Below the pieces are notes generated by a model. It had not been told where the DNA came from and searched no databases. It saw only the letters and a list, made by a program, of their open reading frames with translations. Made by a program: the position numbers and the translations under genes. From the NCBI GenBank assembly GCA_963668245.2, contig OY764195.2, forward strand, positions 2,108,001 through 2,172,000: a stretch of 64,000 nt of DNA. The letters run 5' to 3'. Positions 17,514 through 25,648 of the stretch are shown in pieces (the stretch's first letter is position 1; every line of letters begins with the position of its first letter). The DNA comes from Anoxybacterium sp963668245. Its GTDB lineage: Bacteria; Bacillota; Clostridia; Peptostreptococcales; Anaerovoracaceae.

Positions 17514-18455
17514 ATGAAGAAATTAGAAAATACAGTACTGTTTATTGCAGGACCTACTGCGGTAGGAAAAACCAAATACGCCATCGAGTTGGCAAAGGCC
17601 TTTGAGGGAGAGATTGTATCTGCTGATTCTATGCAGATTTATCGGTATATGGATATTGGAAGTGCAAAGCCCACCAAGGAGGAATTAAGCCAAGCCAAGC
17701 ACTATTTGGTGGATGAAATTGATCCAAAGGACCCTTTTTCTGTGGCAGAATATCAAACCATGGCAAAAGGGTATATACGGGATATTTTTCAACATGGAAA
17801 ACAGCCGATTGTATCTGGCGGCACAGGACTCTATATCAATTCATTGATTTACGATATGGATTTTTCGGTTATGCCTGGACAGGAGAGCCTTCGCCGAGAG
17901 CTGGAAAAAATGGCGGAAGAACAAGGGGTGGAATCCGTACATGAAAAGCTAAAATCCCTTGATCCATCAGCAGCAGAACGAATCCATCCAAACAACCTAA
18001 AAAAAGTGATTCGAGCCATAGAAGTTTTTCAAACGACAGGAGAAGGAATCAGAGAATTTCAGGAATCTTTTGTTGATACAAAGGACTATCGATGCATTTT
18101 GATAGGGCTGACAAGGGACAGAGACGAGCTTTACAAGAGAATTGATTTGCGCGTCGATATGCTCATGGAAAATGGGCTTTTGGAAGAAATTAGGTTTTTG
18201 TTAAATCAAGGTCTTTCAGAAGAACATATCTCTATGAAGGGCATTGGATACAAAGAAATCATTGGTTTTTTCCATGGTGAATATGACCTTGAAGAAGCGA
18301 TTCGCCTTGTAAAGAGAAATACGCGGCATTATGCAAAGCGGCAACTGACATGGCTCAAAAGGTATGACACGATGAAATGGTTCAATTTGTCTTTGTTTGA
18401 ACGTGAAGAAGAGGCAATTCAGTCTATGATCTCTTGGATCAATAGGGTTTGCTAA
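17514..18455 (+). CDS. miaA: tRNA dimethylallyltransferase MiaA
   Basis: MiaA transfers a dimethylallyl group to the N6 of adenosine 37 in tRNAs reading codons that begin with U, improving decoding. The 313-residue protein has the P-loop GPTAVGKTKYA near residues 14-24, the DSMQIYRYMDIGSAKPT segment, the SGGTGLYI segment, and the late KRNTRHYAKRQLTWLKR tRNA-binding region. It starts 2 bp after mutL, so translation is likely coupled. No hfq gene follows, unlike the Bacillus arrangement. Confidence 0.97.
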   Translation: MKKLENTVLFIAGPTAVGKTKYAIELAKAFEGEIVSADSMQIYRYMDIGSAKPTKEELSQAKHYLVDEIDPKDPFSVAEYQTMAKGYIRDIFQHGKQPIVSGGTGLYINSLIYDMDFSVMPGQESLRRELEKMAEEQGVESVHEKLKSLDPSAAERIHPNNLKKVIRAIEVFQTTGEGIREFQESFVDTKDYRCILIGLTRDRDELYKRIDLRVDMLMENGLLEEIRFLLNQGLSEEHISMKGIGYKEIIGFFHGEYDLEEAIRLVKRNTRHYAKRQLTWLKRYDTMKWFNLSLFEREEEAIQSMISWINRVC

Positions 18456-18473
18456 AAATCAGGGGAAGTAATT

Positions 18474-19601
18474 ATGGCAGTAAAAAAAGAACTAAGAATT
18501 CATAATAAGAGTGATAAACCAGATAATATTATTTTAAAAGAAAATGATATTATGGAAAAATGTCAGGGGATTCAAGATGAAATGCCTCGTTTTTTACATG
18601 GTTTTTTTATCTATCTAAAAGGCAATGTTTTGCCGATGACTAGGCTGGCATATCTTCAGGATTTAAAATTCTTTTTTCAATATTTAATGCAAGAAACAGA
18701 CTTGACATGCGCTGAAACCTCAAAAAACATCAAAATAGAGGATTTGGAAGGGGTGAAAGCGGTAGATATCAATATATTTATTGATTATTGCCGAAGATAT
18801 AAGGTAGAAAAAGAGAAGGCGGTGTATATTTACGAAAATGATAAGAAATCTCTTGCACGAAAGAAATCTTCCATATCGGTATTCTTTAAATACCTTTATC
18901 GAGATGAACTGATCAGCAAGAATATCACCGATGGTTTTGATCCGATTAAACTACCAAAACCGGGAGAAAGGGAAATCAAGGCACTTCAAGATGATGAAGT
19001 CATGCGGATGCTGGATGCCGTTTCCTCTGGAAGCAATCTGACGGAAAAAGAAAGAACCTTTTGGGAAAAGACAAAAAAAAGAGATAAAGCAATTTTAATG
19101 CTCTTTCTGACTTATGGATTGCGTCTTTCAGAGCTTCAGCAGCTTAATGTTTCTTCCTTTCACTTTCAACGTGGTGAGTTCAAAATCTACAGAAAAAGAG
19201 GAAAGGAGTCCCTTATGCCTTTAAATCATTCTGTATTAAAAGCAATCAATGAATACTTAACAGAAGAACGAGCTTCAGAAGAAAAATTGGATGAAGTAAA
19301 TCGGGATGCTTTGTTCTTATCCTTGCAAGGAAAACGAATGACCGAGCGGCAAATTCGGGAGCTGGTTAAAAAATATACTTCAATTGGTCTTGCTACTTCT
19401 AGAAAACAAGGATATAGTCCACATAAGCTGAGAGCAACTGCGGCTACTTCACTGATCGGAAGGGGAAATTCCATCTTTGATGTACAGGCCCTTTTGGATC
19501 ATGAACAGATAACCACAACTCAGCTCTATGCAAATCATAAGAAGAACGTAAAAGAAGATTTAGTCAGAAACTTTGAGTGGGATGAAGAATTTGAGAAATA
19601 G
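18474..19601 (+). CDS. XerS-like tyrosine recombinase
   Basis: A 375-residue integrase-family recombinase with an N-terminal SAM-like core-binding domain (about 30-160) and a catalytic domain. Catalytic residues are seen: Arg in LTYGLRLSEL, His-Lys-Leu-Arg in SPHKLRATAAT, His in LLDHEQITTT and the nucleophile Tyr in TQLYANH. In most Xer proteins the residue after HxLR is His; here it is Ala. Length and sequence style are closest to XerS-type single recombinases that resolve chromosome dimers, and its place after miaA among housekeeping genes argues against a mobile element. AGGGGAAG precedes the ATG. Confidence 0.85.
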   Translation: MAVKKELRIHNKSDKPDNIILKENDIMEKCQGIQDEMPRFLHGFFIYLKGNVLPMTRLAYLQDLKFFFQYLMQETDLTCAETSKNIKIEDLEGVKAVDINIFIDYCRRYKVEKEKAVYIYENDKKSLARKKSSISVFFKYLYRDELISKNITDGFDPIKLPKPGEREIKALQDDEVMRMLDAVSSGSNLTEKERTFWEKTKKRDKAILMLFLTYGLRLSELQQLNVSSFHFQRGEFKIYRKRGKESLMPLNHSVLKAINEYLTEERASEEKLDEVNRDALFLSLQGKRMTERQIRELVKKYTSIGLATSRKQGYSPHKLRATAATSLIGRGNSIFDVQALLDHEQITTTQLYANHKKNVKEDLVRNFEWDEEFEK

Positions 19602-19698
19602 GAAGCATGAAACAAAAAGAATAGAGCAAACCAGAAATTTTCAATGGGAGCTCTGTAAAATACTATAACGATATTATGTAAATAAATGGAGAGATAAA

Positions 19699-20994
19699 AT
19701 GCAAAAAAATACATATCAATTATTAAATCAATCTTTTGGAATCAATGAAACCGTTCTAAATGCAATCGATACTGCGGAAAAGCAAGTTTCTGATATCTAT
19801 CAGGATTTGGATGACATTATGGCATATAATCAGTATAAGGTACTGGATGCATTCCAAAAACACCGTATATCAGACATGCATTTTAGCTGGAACACTGGGT
19901 ATGGTTACGATGATCCTGGTCGTGAAGCTTTAGAAAAGGTATATGCAACAATCTTTAAAACGGAGGCTGCATTGGTAAGACCCATCATTGTGAATGGTAC
20001 ACATGCGTTAACTTTAACGTTAACAGGGATATTAAGACCAGGTGATGAGCTGATTTATTGCACGGGAAAACCATATGATACTTTAGAAGAAGTCATTGGG
20101 ATTCGTGGAGAAGGGAAGGGATCATTAAAGGAATTTGGGATTACCTTCAAGCAGGTTGAATTAAAGGAAGATGGAACCATTGATTTTGATGCGCTAAAAG
20201 AAGCGATTTCAGATAAAACGAGAATGGTAACGGTACAGCGTGCCACAGGATATGGATGGAGAAAAGCCATTACCATTGATGAAATTAGAGAATGGGCCTC
20301 CTTTGTAAAAGGGATTCGACCAGAAATTGTTTGTATGGTAGATAATTGTTATGGTGAGTTTTTAGATACACAAGAACCTACAGAAGTGGGTGCTGATGTC
20401 ATTGCAGGATCCCTCATCAAGAATCCTGGCGGCGGACTTGCGCTAACGGGTGGCTATATTGCTGGACGAGGGGATTTAATAGAAAGCATTTCTTATCGCA
20501 TGACTTCACCTGGCATTGGAGGTGAATGTGGATTGACCTTCGGACAGACTAGAACCATGTTTCAAGGCCTTTTTATTGCACCAAAAACAGTAAATGGTGC
20601 AGTAAAAGGTGCGATTTTATGTGCAAAAGTATTTGAAAAACTAGGTTATGATGTTTGTCCGAAACCGGACGACAAAAGAAGTGATATTATTGAAGCCGTG
20701 AAGCTAGAATCACCGCAGGCTGTTATTGCATTTTGTGAAGGAATTCAAGCAGCAGCTCCAATTGATGCACACGTAAAGCCAGTTCCATGGGATATGCCAG
20801 GCTATGGTGACCAAGTTATTATGGCCGCAGGTGCTTTTGTTCAGGGTTCATCCATCGAGCTGAGTGCTGATGCACCAATCAGACCACCGTACATCGTATA
20901 TTTTCAAGGGGGCTTGACTTACGAACATTCAAAGTTTGGGGTGATTAAGGCATTGCAGGCACTGTATGATGGAAATCTTCTAAAACAAAAATAG
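19699..20994 (+). CDS. Methionine gamma-lyase family PLP enzyme (YnbB type)
   Basis: A 431-residue PLP-dependent protein of the Met_gamma_lyase/aluminium-resistance family. These enzymes belong to the Cys/Met metabolism fold; the physiological substrate is not settled. Visible features are TGYGYDDPGREALEKVYA, the cofactor-contact Asp in CMVDNCYGEF, the presumed Schiff-base Lys in GSLIKNPGGGLALTGGYIAG near residue 240, and the C-terminal SIELSADAPIRPPY. The ATG follows GGAGAG. In Bacillus the homologue ynbB also lies near miaA, so this is ordinary context. A terminator follows. Confidence 0.9.
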   Translation: MQKNTYQLLNQSFGINETVLNAIDTAEKQVSDIYQDLDDIMAYNQYKVLDAFQKHRISDMHFSWNTGYGYDDPGREALEKVYATIFKTEAALVRPIIVNGTHALTLTLTGILRPGDELIYCTGKPYDTLEEVIGIRGEGKGSLKEFGITFKQVELKEDGTIDFDALKEAISDKTRMVTVQRATGYGWRKAITIDEIREWASFVKGIRPEIVCMVDNCYGEFLDTQEPTEVGADVIAGSLIKNPGGGLALTGGYIAGRGDLIESISYRMTSPGIGGECGLTFGQTRTMFQGLFIAPKTVNGAVKGAILCAKVFEKLGYDVCPKPDDKRSDIIEAVKLESPQAVIAFCEGIQAAAPIDAHVKPVPWDMPGYGDQVIMAAGAFVQGSSIELSADAPIRPPYIVYFQGGLTYEHSKFGVIKALQALYDGNLLKQK

Positions 20995-21002
20995 AACAGG
21001 TG

Positions 21003-21027
21003 GGCACAGAATTTCTGTGCCTTTTTT
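21003..21027 (+). terminator. Rho-independent terminator after the gamma-lyase gene
   Basis: An 8-bp stem GGCACAGA / TCTGTGCC with a short loop is followed by six T, 8 bp after the stop at 20994. Confidence 0.88.
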
Positions 21028-21078
21028 CCATGGTTGGGTAGAGATTTGAATATAAATACTTGATGTGGGGTTAGGGCA

Positions 21079-21819
21079 ATGGATAAACATAAAAAAGAAA
21101 ACATACGAATCAAGATTAGAACGCTTGTTTCTATCATCGAACTATTGATATTGTTTGGTATTGTAATCGCAGTACCTGTTTATGTGTATTTTACACAACC
21201 AGAATTAATTGCACGATTTCAAAGCTTGGATGAAATCAATCAATTATTGACCCAGTATAAGACTGCAAGTATCTTTATTTATATTGGACTTCAAATTATT
21301 CAAATTGTAATATCGATTTTGCCAGGGCAGGCACTTCAATTTGCGGCAGGATACGCATATTCTTATGTGTTTGGATTCTTGTATTCTATGGTCGGAGTCA
21401 TTCTTGGCACAGCAATTACTTTTTATCTGGCTAGAATCCTTGGTAAACGAGCACTTCACGTCATATTTGGTGAGGAAAAGTTTGGCCGTTTTGTAACAAC
21501 ACTCAATAGCAAACGCGCGTTCTTTCTCCTTTTTATCATCTATTTAATCCCAGGAATACCAAAAGATTTATTTGCATATGCTGCTGGTGTTTCAGAAATG
21601 AAGATTGTACCGTTTCTTATTATTTCAATCCTTGGGAGAACGCCGGCAATGATTGGAAGTGTGGCTATGGGCAGAATGTTTTACCATGGCAGTTATGAAG
21701 GATTGATTATTCTTGGAACCATTGCAGCCATTTTATTTGTCGTCGGAATTTTCAAGCGGGAACGGTTGCTTGCATGGACTGACAAGCTGTATCAGCGATT
21801 TGCGGATCGATATTTATAG
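21079..21819 (+). CDS. VTT-domain (TVP38/TMEM64, DedA-like) membrane protein
   Basis: A 246-residue integral membrane protein with about five or six helices. The VTT/SNARE-associated core is clear: LPGQALQFAAGYAYSYVFGF, the glycine-rich GVILGTAITFYLARILGK, and the late LIPGIPKDLFAYAAGVSEM with the conserved proline-glycine reentrant motif. Related DedA and TMEM41B/VMP1 proteins move lipids across the membrane; that role is an inference here. The start is the ATG at 21079 with a weak AGGGC site. It is followed by three 22-bp tandem repeats. Confidence 0.87.
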   Translation: MDKHKKENIRIKIRTLVSIIELLILFGIVIAVPVYVYFTQPELIARFQSLDEINQLLTQYKTASIFIYIGLQIIQIVISILPGQALQFAAGYAYSYVFGFLYSMVGVILGTAITFYLARILGKRALHVIFGEEKFGRFVTTLNSKRAFFLLFIIYLIPGIPKDLFAYAAGVSEMKIVPFLIISILGRTPAMIGSVAMGRMFYHGSYEGLIILGTIAAILFVVGIFKRERLLAWTDKLYQRFADRYL

Positions 21820-21825
21820 TTGATT

Positions 21826-21891
21826 TTGGTGAGTCGCTCCTACTATCTTGGTGAATCTGTCCTACTATCTTGGTGAATCTGTCCTACCATC
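21826..21891 (+). repeat. Three tandem 22-bp repeats
   Basis: Three head-to-tail copies (21826-21847, 21848-21869, 21870-21891) of a unit beginning TTGGTGA and ending TCCTAC(T/C)ATC. Copies two and three differ at one base; the first is more diverged. They lie between the VTT gene and the BlaI promoter. The length is not a multiple of three and no gene runs through them. Confidence 0.9.
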
Positions 21892-21933
21892 GATTCGTGG
21901 AGGGAGGCTCATTCATGAATCATATGAACTTGG

Positions 21934-21977
21934 TTGACAACTGTGTACCTATGTGTTACTGTGAGGTATACAGTTGT
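21934..21977 (+). promoter_or_regulatory. Promoter and BlaI-type operator
   Basis: A -35 TTGACA (21934-21939) overlaps the left arm of an inverted repeat: ACAACTGTGTAC (21937-21948) and GTATACAGTTGT (21966-21977), 11 of 12 positions pairing. The ACA...TGT character is that of BlaI/MecI operators, so autorepression by the adjacent regulator is likely. The -10 is poorly defined. Confidence 0.68.
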
Positions 21978-22001
21978 TTACTTTTTTTGAGGGAGATGAT
22001 G

Positions 22002-22400
22002 ATGATGGGAAAAATGAATCAAAATAGAATTCGTTTATCAGATGGAGAATGGATTATTATGAATGTTCTATGGCAATCAGCACCGAAGACCATTACAGAA
22101 CTAACTGCTATATTAAAAGAATCCACAGGATGGAGCAAGCATACCGTTATTACGATGCTTGGTCGGATGGAAACAAAAGGTGTGATCACATACCAGAAAA
22201 GTGTGAAAGCAAAGGAATACTATCCAGCTGTTGAAAGAACAGAAACCGTGATGGGGGAGACGGAGAGTTTTCTATATAAGGTCTATTCGGGGAGTTTAGG
22301 CCTGATGCTCAATACCATGGTGGAGAAAAAGAATATATCAAAGGCTGAAATCGATGAACTTTATGGGATATTGAAAAAAGCAGAGGAGGAATTAAAATGA
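22002..22400 (+). CDS. BlaI/MecI family transcriptional repressor
   Basis: A 132-residue winged-helix repressor of the BlaI/MecI family. The pattern LSDGEWIIMNVLWQSAPKTI, then STGWSKHTVITMLGRMETKG (recognition helix and wing) and YYPAV is typical; the C-terminal helices provide dimerisation and the protease-sensitive linker. Four consecutive ATG codons occur at 21996-22007; 22002 is chosen because GAGGG lies 8 bp upstream. It overlaps the M56 sensor gene by 4 bp, the normal order for this two-gene signalling unit. Confidence 0.92.
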   Translation: MMGKMNQNRIRLSDGEWIIMNVLWQSAPKTITELTAILKESTGWSKHTVITMLGRMETKGVITYQKSVKAKEYYPAVERTETVMGETESFLYKVYSGSLGLMLNTMVEKKNISKAEIDELYGILKKAEEELK

Positions 22401-24082
22401 TAAATACATTTGTTTCATCTTCCGTTCTCATTCTAATGGTTTTAGTGATTCGGTTGATTTTCAGAAAACGTATCAACCCATTGTTACAATATGGACTATG
22501 GGGGATTGTAGCACTGCGTCTTGTCAGTGTTAGTTTTCTTTCAATATTTTCTATGGGTACTTCTTTTAGTGTAATGAATGTCGCAAAAAGTGGTACGAAC
22601 TTAATCCACAACGCCTCGAATGTCAATCATGTGCTTGATGGAACGGCTCAGGCTAGTCTTTTAGACAATACCGTTTTTATTATGGACAATGTCCGTACTG
22701 GCGTTGTCGTCAGCGGAGATGGAATATCGAAGGCGGCGGCAATTGATTGGCAATTAGTATTGATGATTGTTTGGATTCTCGGAACGATATTTTTTGGAGC
22801 ATGGCTTATTTATGTGAATCATCGATTTGGAAAAACATTGAGAAAAGGCAGTTCCTATTTGAGGAGTGTATTTTTAAATGGTGGAAAAGAACTTTCAATA
22901 TATGTTGTCGAAGGGCTGAGTTCTCCTTGCCTTTTTCATATCTTCAGTGAAACAGCAATTTTTGTTCCGGAAAAAGTTGCTGAAAACGAAAAGCAATTAC
23001 AATCTGCCATTGCTCATGAAGTGAGTCATTACTACCATCATGATTTACTTTGGTCAACTCTGCGCTGTGGACTGCTTGCAATGTATTGGATTCATCCGCT
23101 TGTATGGGTTGCGGCGATACTTTCGAAAAGAGATTGCGAACTGGCATGCGATTATAGTGTCATCAAAGAAATGAACAAAGCGGAGCGTCTTGCTTATGGG
23201 AAGCTTCTGGTGGATTTCATTCAGCATAGTGAAAAGAAAACCGACATATTCCAATTGGCAACATCTATGAATAGCAACACAAAAGGAATGAAAGAACGGA
23301 TTACAATGATTGCAAACAATAGAAAAATGAAAATGACAAGCTTGATTATCGTAATTACAATTGCTGTCATATCTATTGGATGTACTTTTACAGATGCAGT
23401 AGACGGTTCCAATTTGAATGAAACGGAATTTGCAAATCAATGGGCTGATGCGTACTCTCAAAGAGATGCAAATACAATTCATACATTATGTGATTCGATG
23501 GAAGTTTATCTGACAATTGGAGACGTAGCTGAAAATGGAGCTTACTGGCTTGGTATGTCTAGCCCATGGCCGTGGAATGGCGACTATGTGATTGACATAA
23601 TCGATCAGAATACCATCGATATTTACTACTATTTTAGAACGTCAAATCCATCCGTGTATGTGGCAAAAGAAACCATCACGATCAAGAAAAACCAAGGAGC
23701 ATATAAGGTGACGGATGATTCGTGGCAGCATTATGACCAGATTCAGTCTAAGGCTGATTTTGAACAGGCATATCGCTATGGCTTTCCTGATTTCTCAGCC
23801 TTTGCTTCTGCATATCAAATTCAGGCAGATGGTGGCTTTGGAGAAGGGAAAGAAAGAGGTGAAATCTTAAGAAATCCTCAGTCCGCTGCCCTTGAGCAAT
23901 TAAACCTTGCCAACGCCAAATTGACAGGAATCTATACGGATCCATATGCCAAAAAAGCCGTCGTGAAATTTGCTTGGGAGGATGGGGAAGTCACGATAAA
24001 TCTAATCCAACCAATACTCCTTGATGAAAATGGAAACGAGCAGCAAGGTAATATTTGGATTGTGGTGAATGAATCAATGTAA
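22397..24082 (+). CDS. BlaR1-like M56 metallopeptidase sensor with unusual C-terminal domain
   Basis: A 561-residue membrane zinc protease that should cleave or relieve the BlaI repressor after sensing an outside signal. Helices lie near residues 5-22, 35-55, 118-140, 222-242 and 311-328. The zinc site is HEVSH at 207-211 with the third ligand in CELACD near 247-252. Unlike BlaR1/MecR1, no penicillin-binding SxxK/SxN/KTG domain follows. Instead the last helix ends in VISIGC, which looks like a lipobox, followed by about 230 residues of an NTF2/DUF-like exterior domain (FANQWADAYSQRDANTIHTL). The ligand is unknown; beta-lactam sensing is not supported. Confidence 0.88.
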   Translation: MINTFVSSSVLILMVLVIRLIFRKRINPLLQYGLWGIVALRLVSVSFLSIFSMGTSFSVMNVAKSGTNLIHNASNVNHVLDGTAQASLLDNTVFIMDNVRTGVVVSGDGISKAAAIDWQLVLMIVWILGTIFFGAWLIYVNHRFGKTLRKGSSYLRSVFLNGGKELSIYVVEGLSSPCLFHIFSETAIFVPEKVAENEKQLQSAIAHEVSHYYHHDLLWSTLRCGLLAMYWIHPLVWVAAILSKRDCELACDYSVIKEMNKAERLAYGKLLVDFIQHSEKKTDIFQLATSMNSNTKGMKERITMIANNRKMKMTSLIIVITIAVISIGCTFTDAVDGSNLNETEFANQWADAYSQRDANTIHTLCDSMEVYLTIGDVAENGAYWLGMSSPWPWNGDYVIDIIDQNTIDIYYYFRTSNPSVYVAKETITIKKNQGAYKVTDDSWQHYDQIQSKADFEQAYRYGFPDFSAFASAYQIQADGGFGEGKERGEILRNPQSAALEQLNLANAKLTGIYTDPYAKKAVVKFAWEDGEVTINLIQPILLDENGNEQQGNIWIVVNESM

Positions 24083-24161
24083 TCCATTGTATTTGTTTCG
24101 TTTATATGAATCAATGCAAAAAGAATGGGGATATCTGAGTTATCGATTTGGAGCATGTTAA

Positions 24162-24231
24162 GAACAAATGTTCACAAAACTCTTGACAAAGAACATACAT
24201 TCCGTTATGATATAAAAAAGAACAAATGTTT
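24162..24231 (+). promoter_or_regulatory. SOS promoter with three LexA (DinR) boxes
   Basis: TTGACA (24183-24188) and TATGAT (24206-24211), spaced by 17 bp, form a near-consensus promoter. A perfect box GAACAAATGTTC at 24162-24173 lies upstream, GAACATACATTC (one mismatch to GAAC-N4-GTTC) at 24191-24202 lies in the spacer, and GAACAAATGTTT (one mismatch) at 24220-24231 lies just after the -10. The perfect box is identical to the one at recA read on the other strand. Confidence 0.87.
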
Positions 24232-24253
24232 GCATGTTCGGGAGGATGTCAAG

Positions 24254-24556
24254 ATGAAGAAAAAGTATCGTATTAAATCAAAGTTTCGGTTTATTTTATT
24301 CCTTACGGTTGTTCTAATTGCTCTCTTTAGTTTTGCTGGCACAGCTTTTGGTATGACTGATTCAGAATGTCTCACAAAAGACAGCTATACACAAGTTTTG
24401 ATTCAGTCTGGTGATACTTTATGGGATTTGGCATCTCAGTTTGGACCAACAGATCAGGATACCCGCGCTGTTATTTATGAGATCTGTCAAATCAATGATA
24501 TTTCAGCAGATCAAATTTATCCTGGGCAAACTATATTGATTCCTAGATATCTATAA
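24254..24556 (+). CDS. SOS-controlled LysM protein (YneA-like cell division suppressor)
   Basis: A 100-residue protein with a basic start, one membrane segment (RFILFLTVVLIALFSFAGTA, about residues 12-31) and a C-terminal LysM domain (QSGDTLWDLASQFGP through IYPGQTILIPRYL) that should bind peptidoglycan. This is the architecture of YneA, which delays division during the SOS response. The ATG at 24254 is chosen over frame-open codons upstream because GGGAGGATG precedes it and the promoter with LexA boxes lies between. Neighbouring lexA is not in the window. DUF896, linked with yneA in Bacillus, is separate here at 40898. Confidence 0.88.
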   Translation: MKKKYRIKSKFRFILFLTVVLIALFSFAGTAFGMTDSECLTKDSYTQVLIQSGDTLWDLASQFGPTDQDTRAVIYEICQINDISADQIYPGQTILIPRYL

Positions 24557-24564
24557 AGGCAACC

Positions 24565-25512
24565 ATGATTCTTAGTGTAAGTCGCAGAACGGACATTCCT
24601 GCATACTTTTCTGATTGGTTTTACCAACGGATTTTAGAGGGATTTGTTTTGACACGAAATCCTATGAATACAGACCAGATTAGTAAAGTGAGTCTTTTGC
24701 CTGATGTAATTGATGGGATTGTATTCTGGACGAAAAATCCTATGCCGATGATGGAACATCTTCATTTGATTGAACGGTATCCTTATTATTTTCAATTTAC
24801 ATTGAATCCTTACGACAAAGATATAGAATGTAATTTGCCAGATAAAGAACAATTTCTTGTTTCTTATTTTCAAAGATTATCATCAGATATTGGCTCACAT
24901 AGAGTCATCTGGAGATATGACCCGATTTTATTTACTGATCGGTATTCCGTGGCATATCATAAAGAGCAGTTTTATCGATATGCAGCCAAATTGTGTGGTT
25001 TTACAGAAAAAGTTATTGTAGGGTTTCTAAACCCTTATGAAAAAACAAAACGAAATATGAGGCAATTAAAATGGCGTCTACCTAATCGAGATGAAAAAAT
25101 GAATGTTTTAGCGTTTTTTTCTGAGGTAGCCAAGGAATTTGAACTTAAACTCGAGACATGTGGTGTAGATTTAGACTGTGCTGAACATGGAATACACCAA
25201 GCAAGCTGTATCGACAAAGAGCTTTTAGAACGGATTGGACAATATAAGCTTGATGTGGTAAAAGACAAAAATCAGAGACTAAAATGTGCTTGTGATAGCA
25301 GTATTGATATTGGAACATATCACACATGCAAGCATGGCTGTAGATATTGCTATGCAAATGAAAATCTGAAGGTCGCGGAAAAGAATTATATGGGGTATGA
25401 TTCTAAGGGGGATATTTTGTGCGGAACCATTCATCCAGGGGATATGATAAAGAATAGAAAAATGAAATCAAATAAAATAATAAAAATAGAGCAATTAAAG
25501 TTTTTGGATTAA
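24565..25512 (+). CDS. DUF1848 protein with cysteine-rich C-terminus
   Basis: A 315-residue cytosolic protein of family DUF1848, function unknown. The opening MILSVSRRTDIPAYFSDWF and the segment VFWTKNPMPM are family signatures. Near residues 246-270 a cysteine cluster (CACDSSIDIGTYHTC, then CRYCYAN) may bind an iron-sulfur cluster or zinc; the CxxC-type spacing recalls radical-SAM relatives. It starts 8 bp after the LysM stop, so it may share the SOS promoter, though a terminator between them was not excluded by eye. A convergent terminator follows. Confidence 0.83.
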   Translation: MILSVSRRTDIPAYFSDWFYQRILEGFVLTRNPMNTDQISKVSLLPDVIDGIVFWTKNPMPMMEHLHLIERYPYYFQFTLNPYDKDIECNLPDKEQFLVSYFQRLSSDIGSHRVIWRYDPILFTDRYSVAYHKEQFYRYAAKLCGFTEKVIVGFLNPYEKTKRNMRQLKWRLPNRDEKMNVLAFFSEVAKEFELKLETCGVDLDCAEHGIHQASCIDKELLERIGQYKLDVVKDKNQRLKCACDSSIDIGTYHTCKHGCRYCYANENLKVAEKNYMGYDSKGDILCGTIHPGDMIKNRKMKSNKIIKIEQLKFLD

Positions 25513-25597
25513 ATGTTGAGGACTTTACGGGAAGGTTCTTAGATGTGCTAAATCCGTTTATTTGGAACAAATCTAGGACCTTTCTATATTTTTTAAT

Positions 25598-25635
25598 ATA
25601 ACTATTCCCAAAATTATGATTTTAGGAATAGTTAT
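25598..25635 (+). terminator. Bidirectional terminator-like hairpin between convergent genes
   Basis: A perfect 11-bp stem ATAACTATTCC (25598-25608) / GGAATAGTTAT (25625-25635) with a 16-nt loop. A second imperfect hairpin (about 25533-25583, AAGGTTCTTAGAT / ATCTAGGACCTT) ending in TTTCTATATTTTTT precedes it. Together they separate the rightward DUF1848 gene and the leftward methyltransferase gene. Confidence 0.75.
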
Positions 25636-25648
25636 GACTCTCTACTTC

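Noticed and set aside
19650..19690. Possible dif site (ATAA-CGATA-TTATGTAAAT) between the XerS-like and gamma-lyase genes
   Set aside because: The arms pair poorly and the centre is 5 bp; the same bases work as the -10 region of the next gene. Not enough to call.
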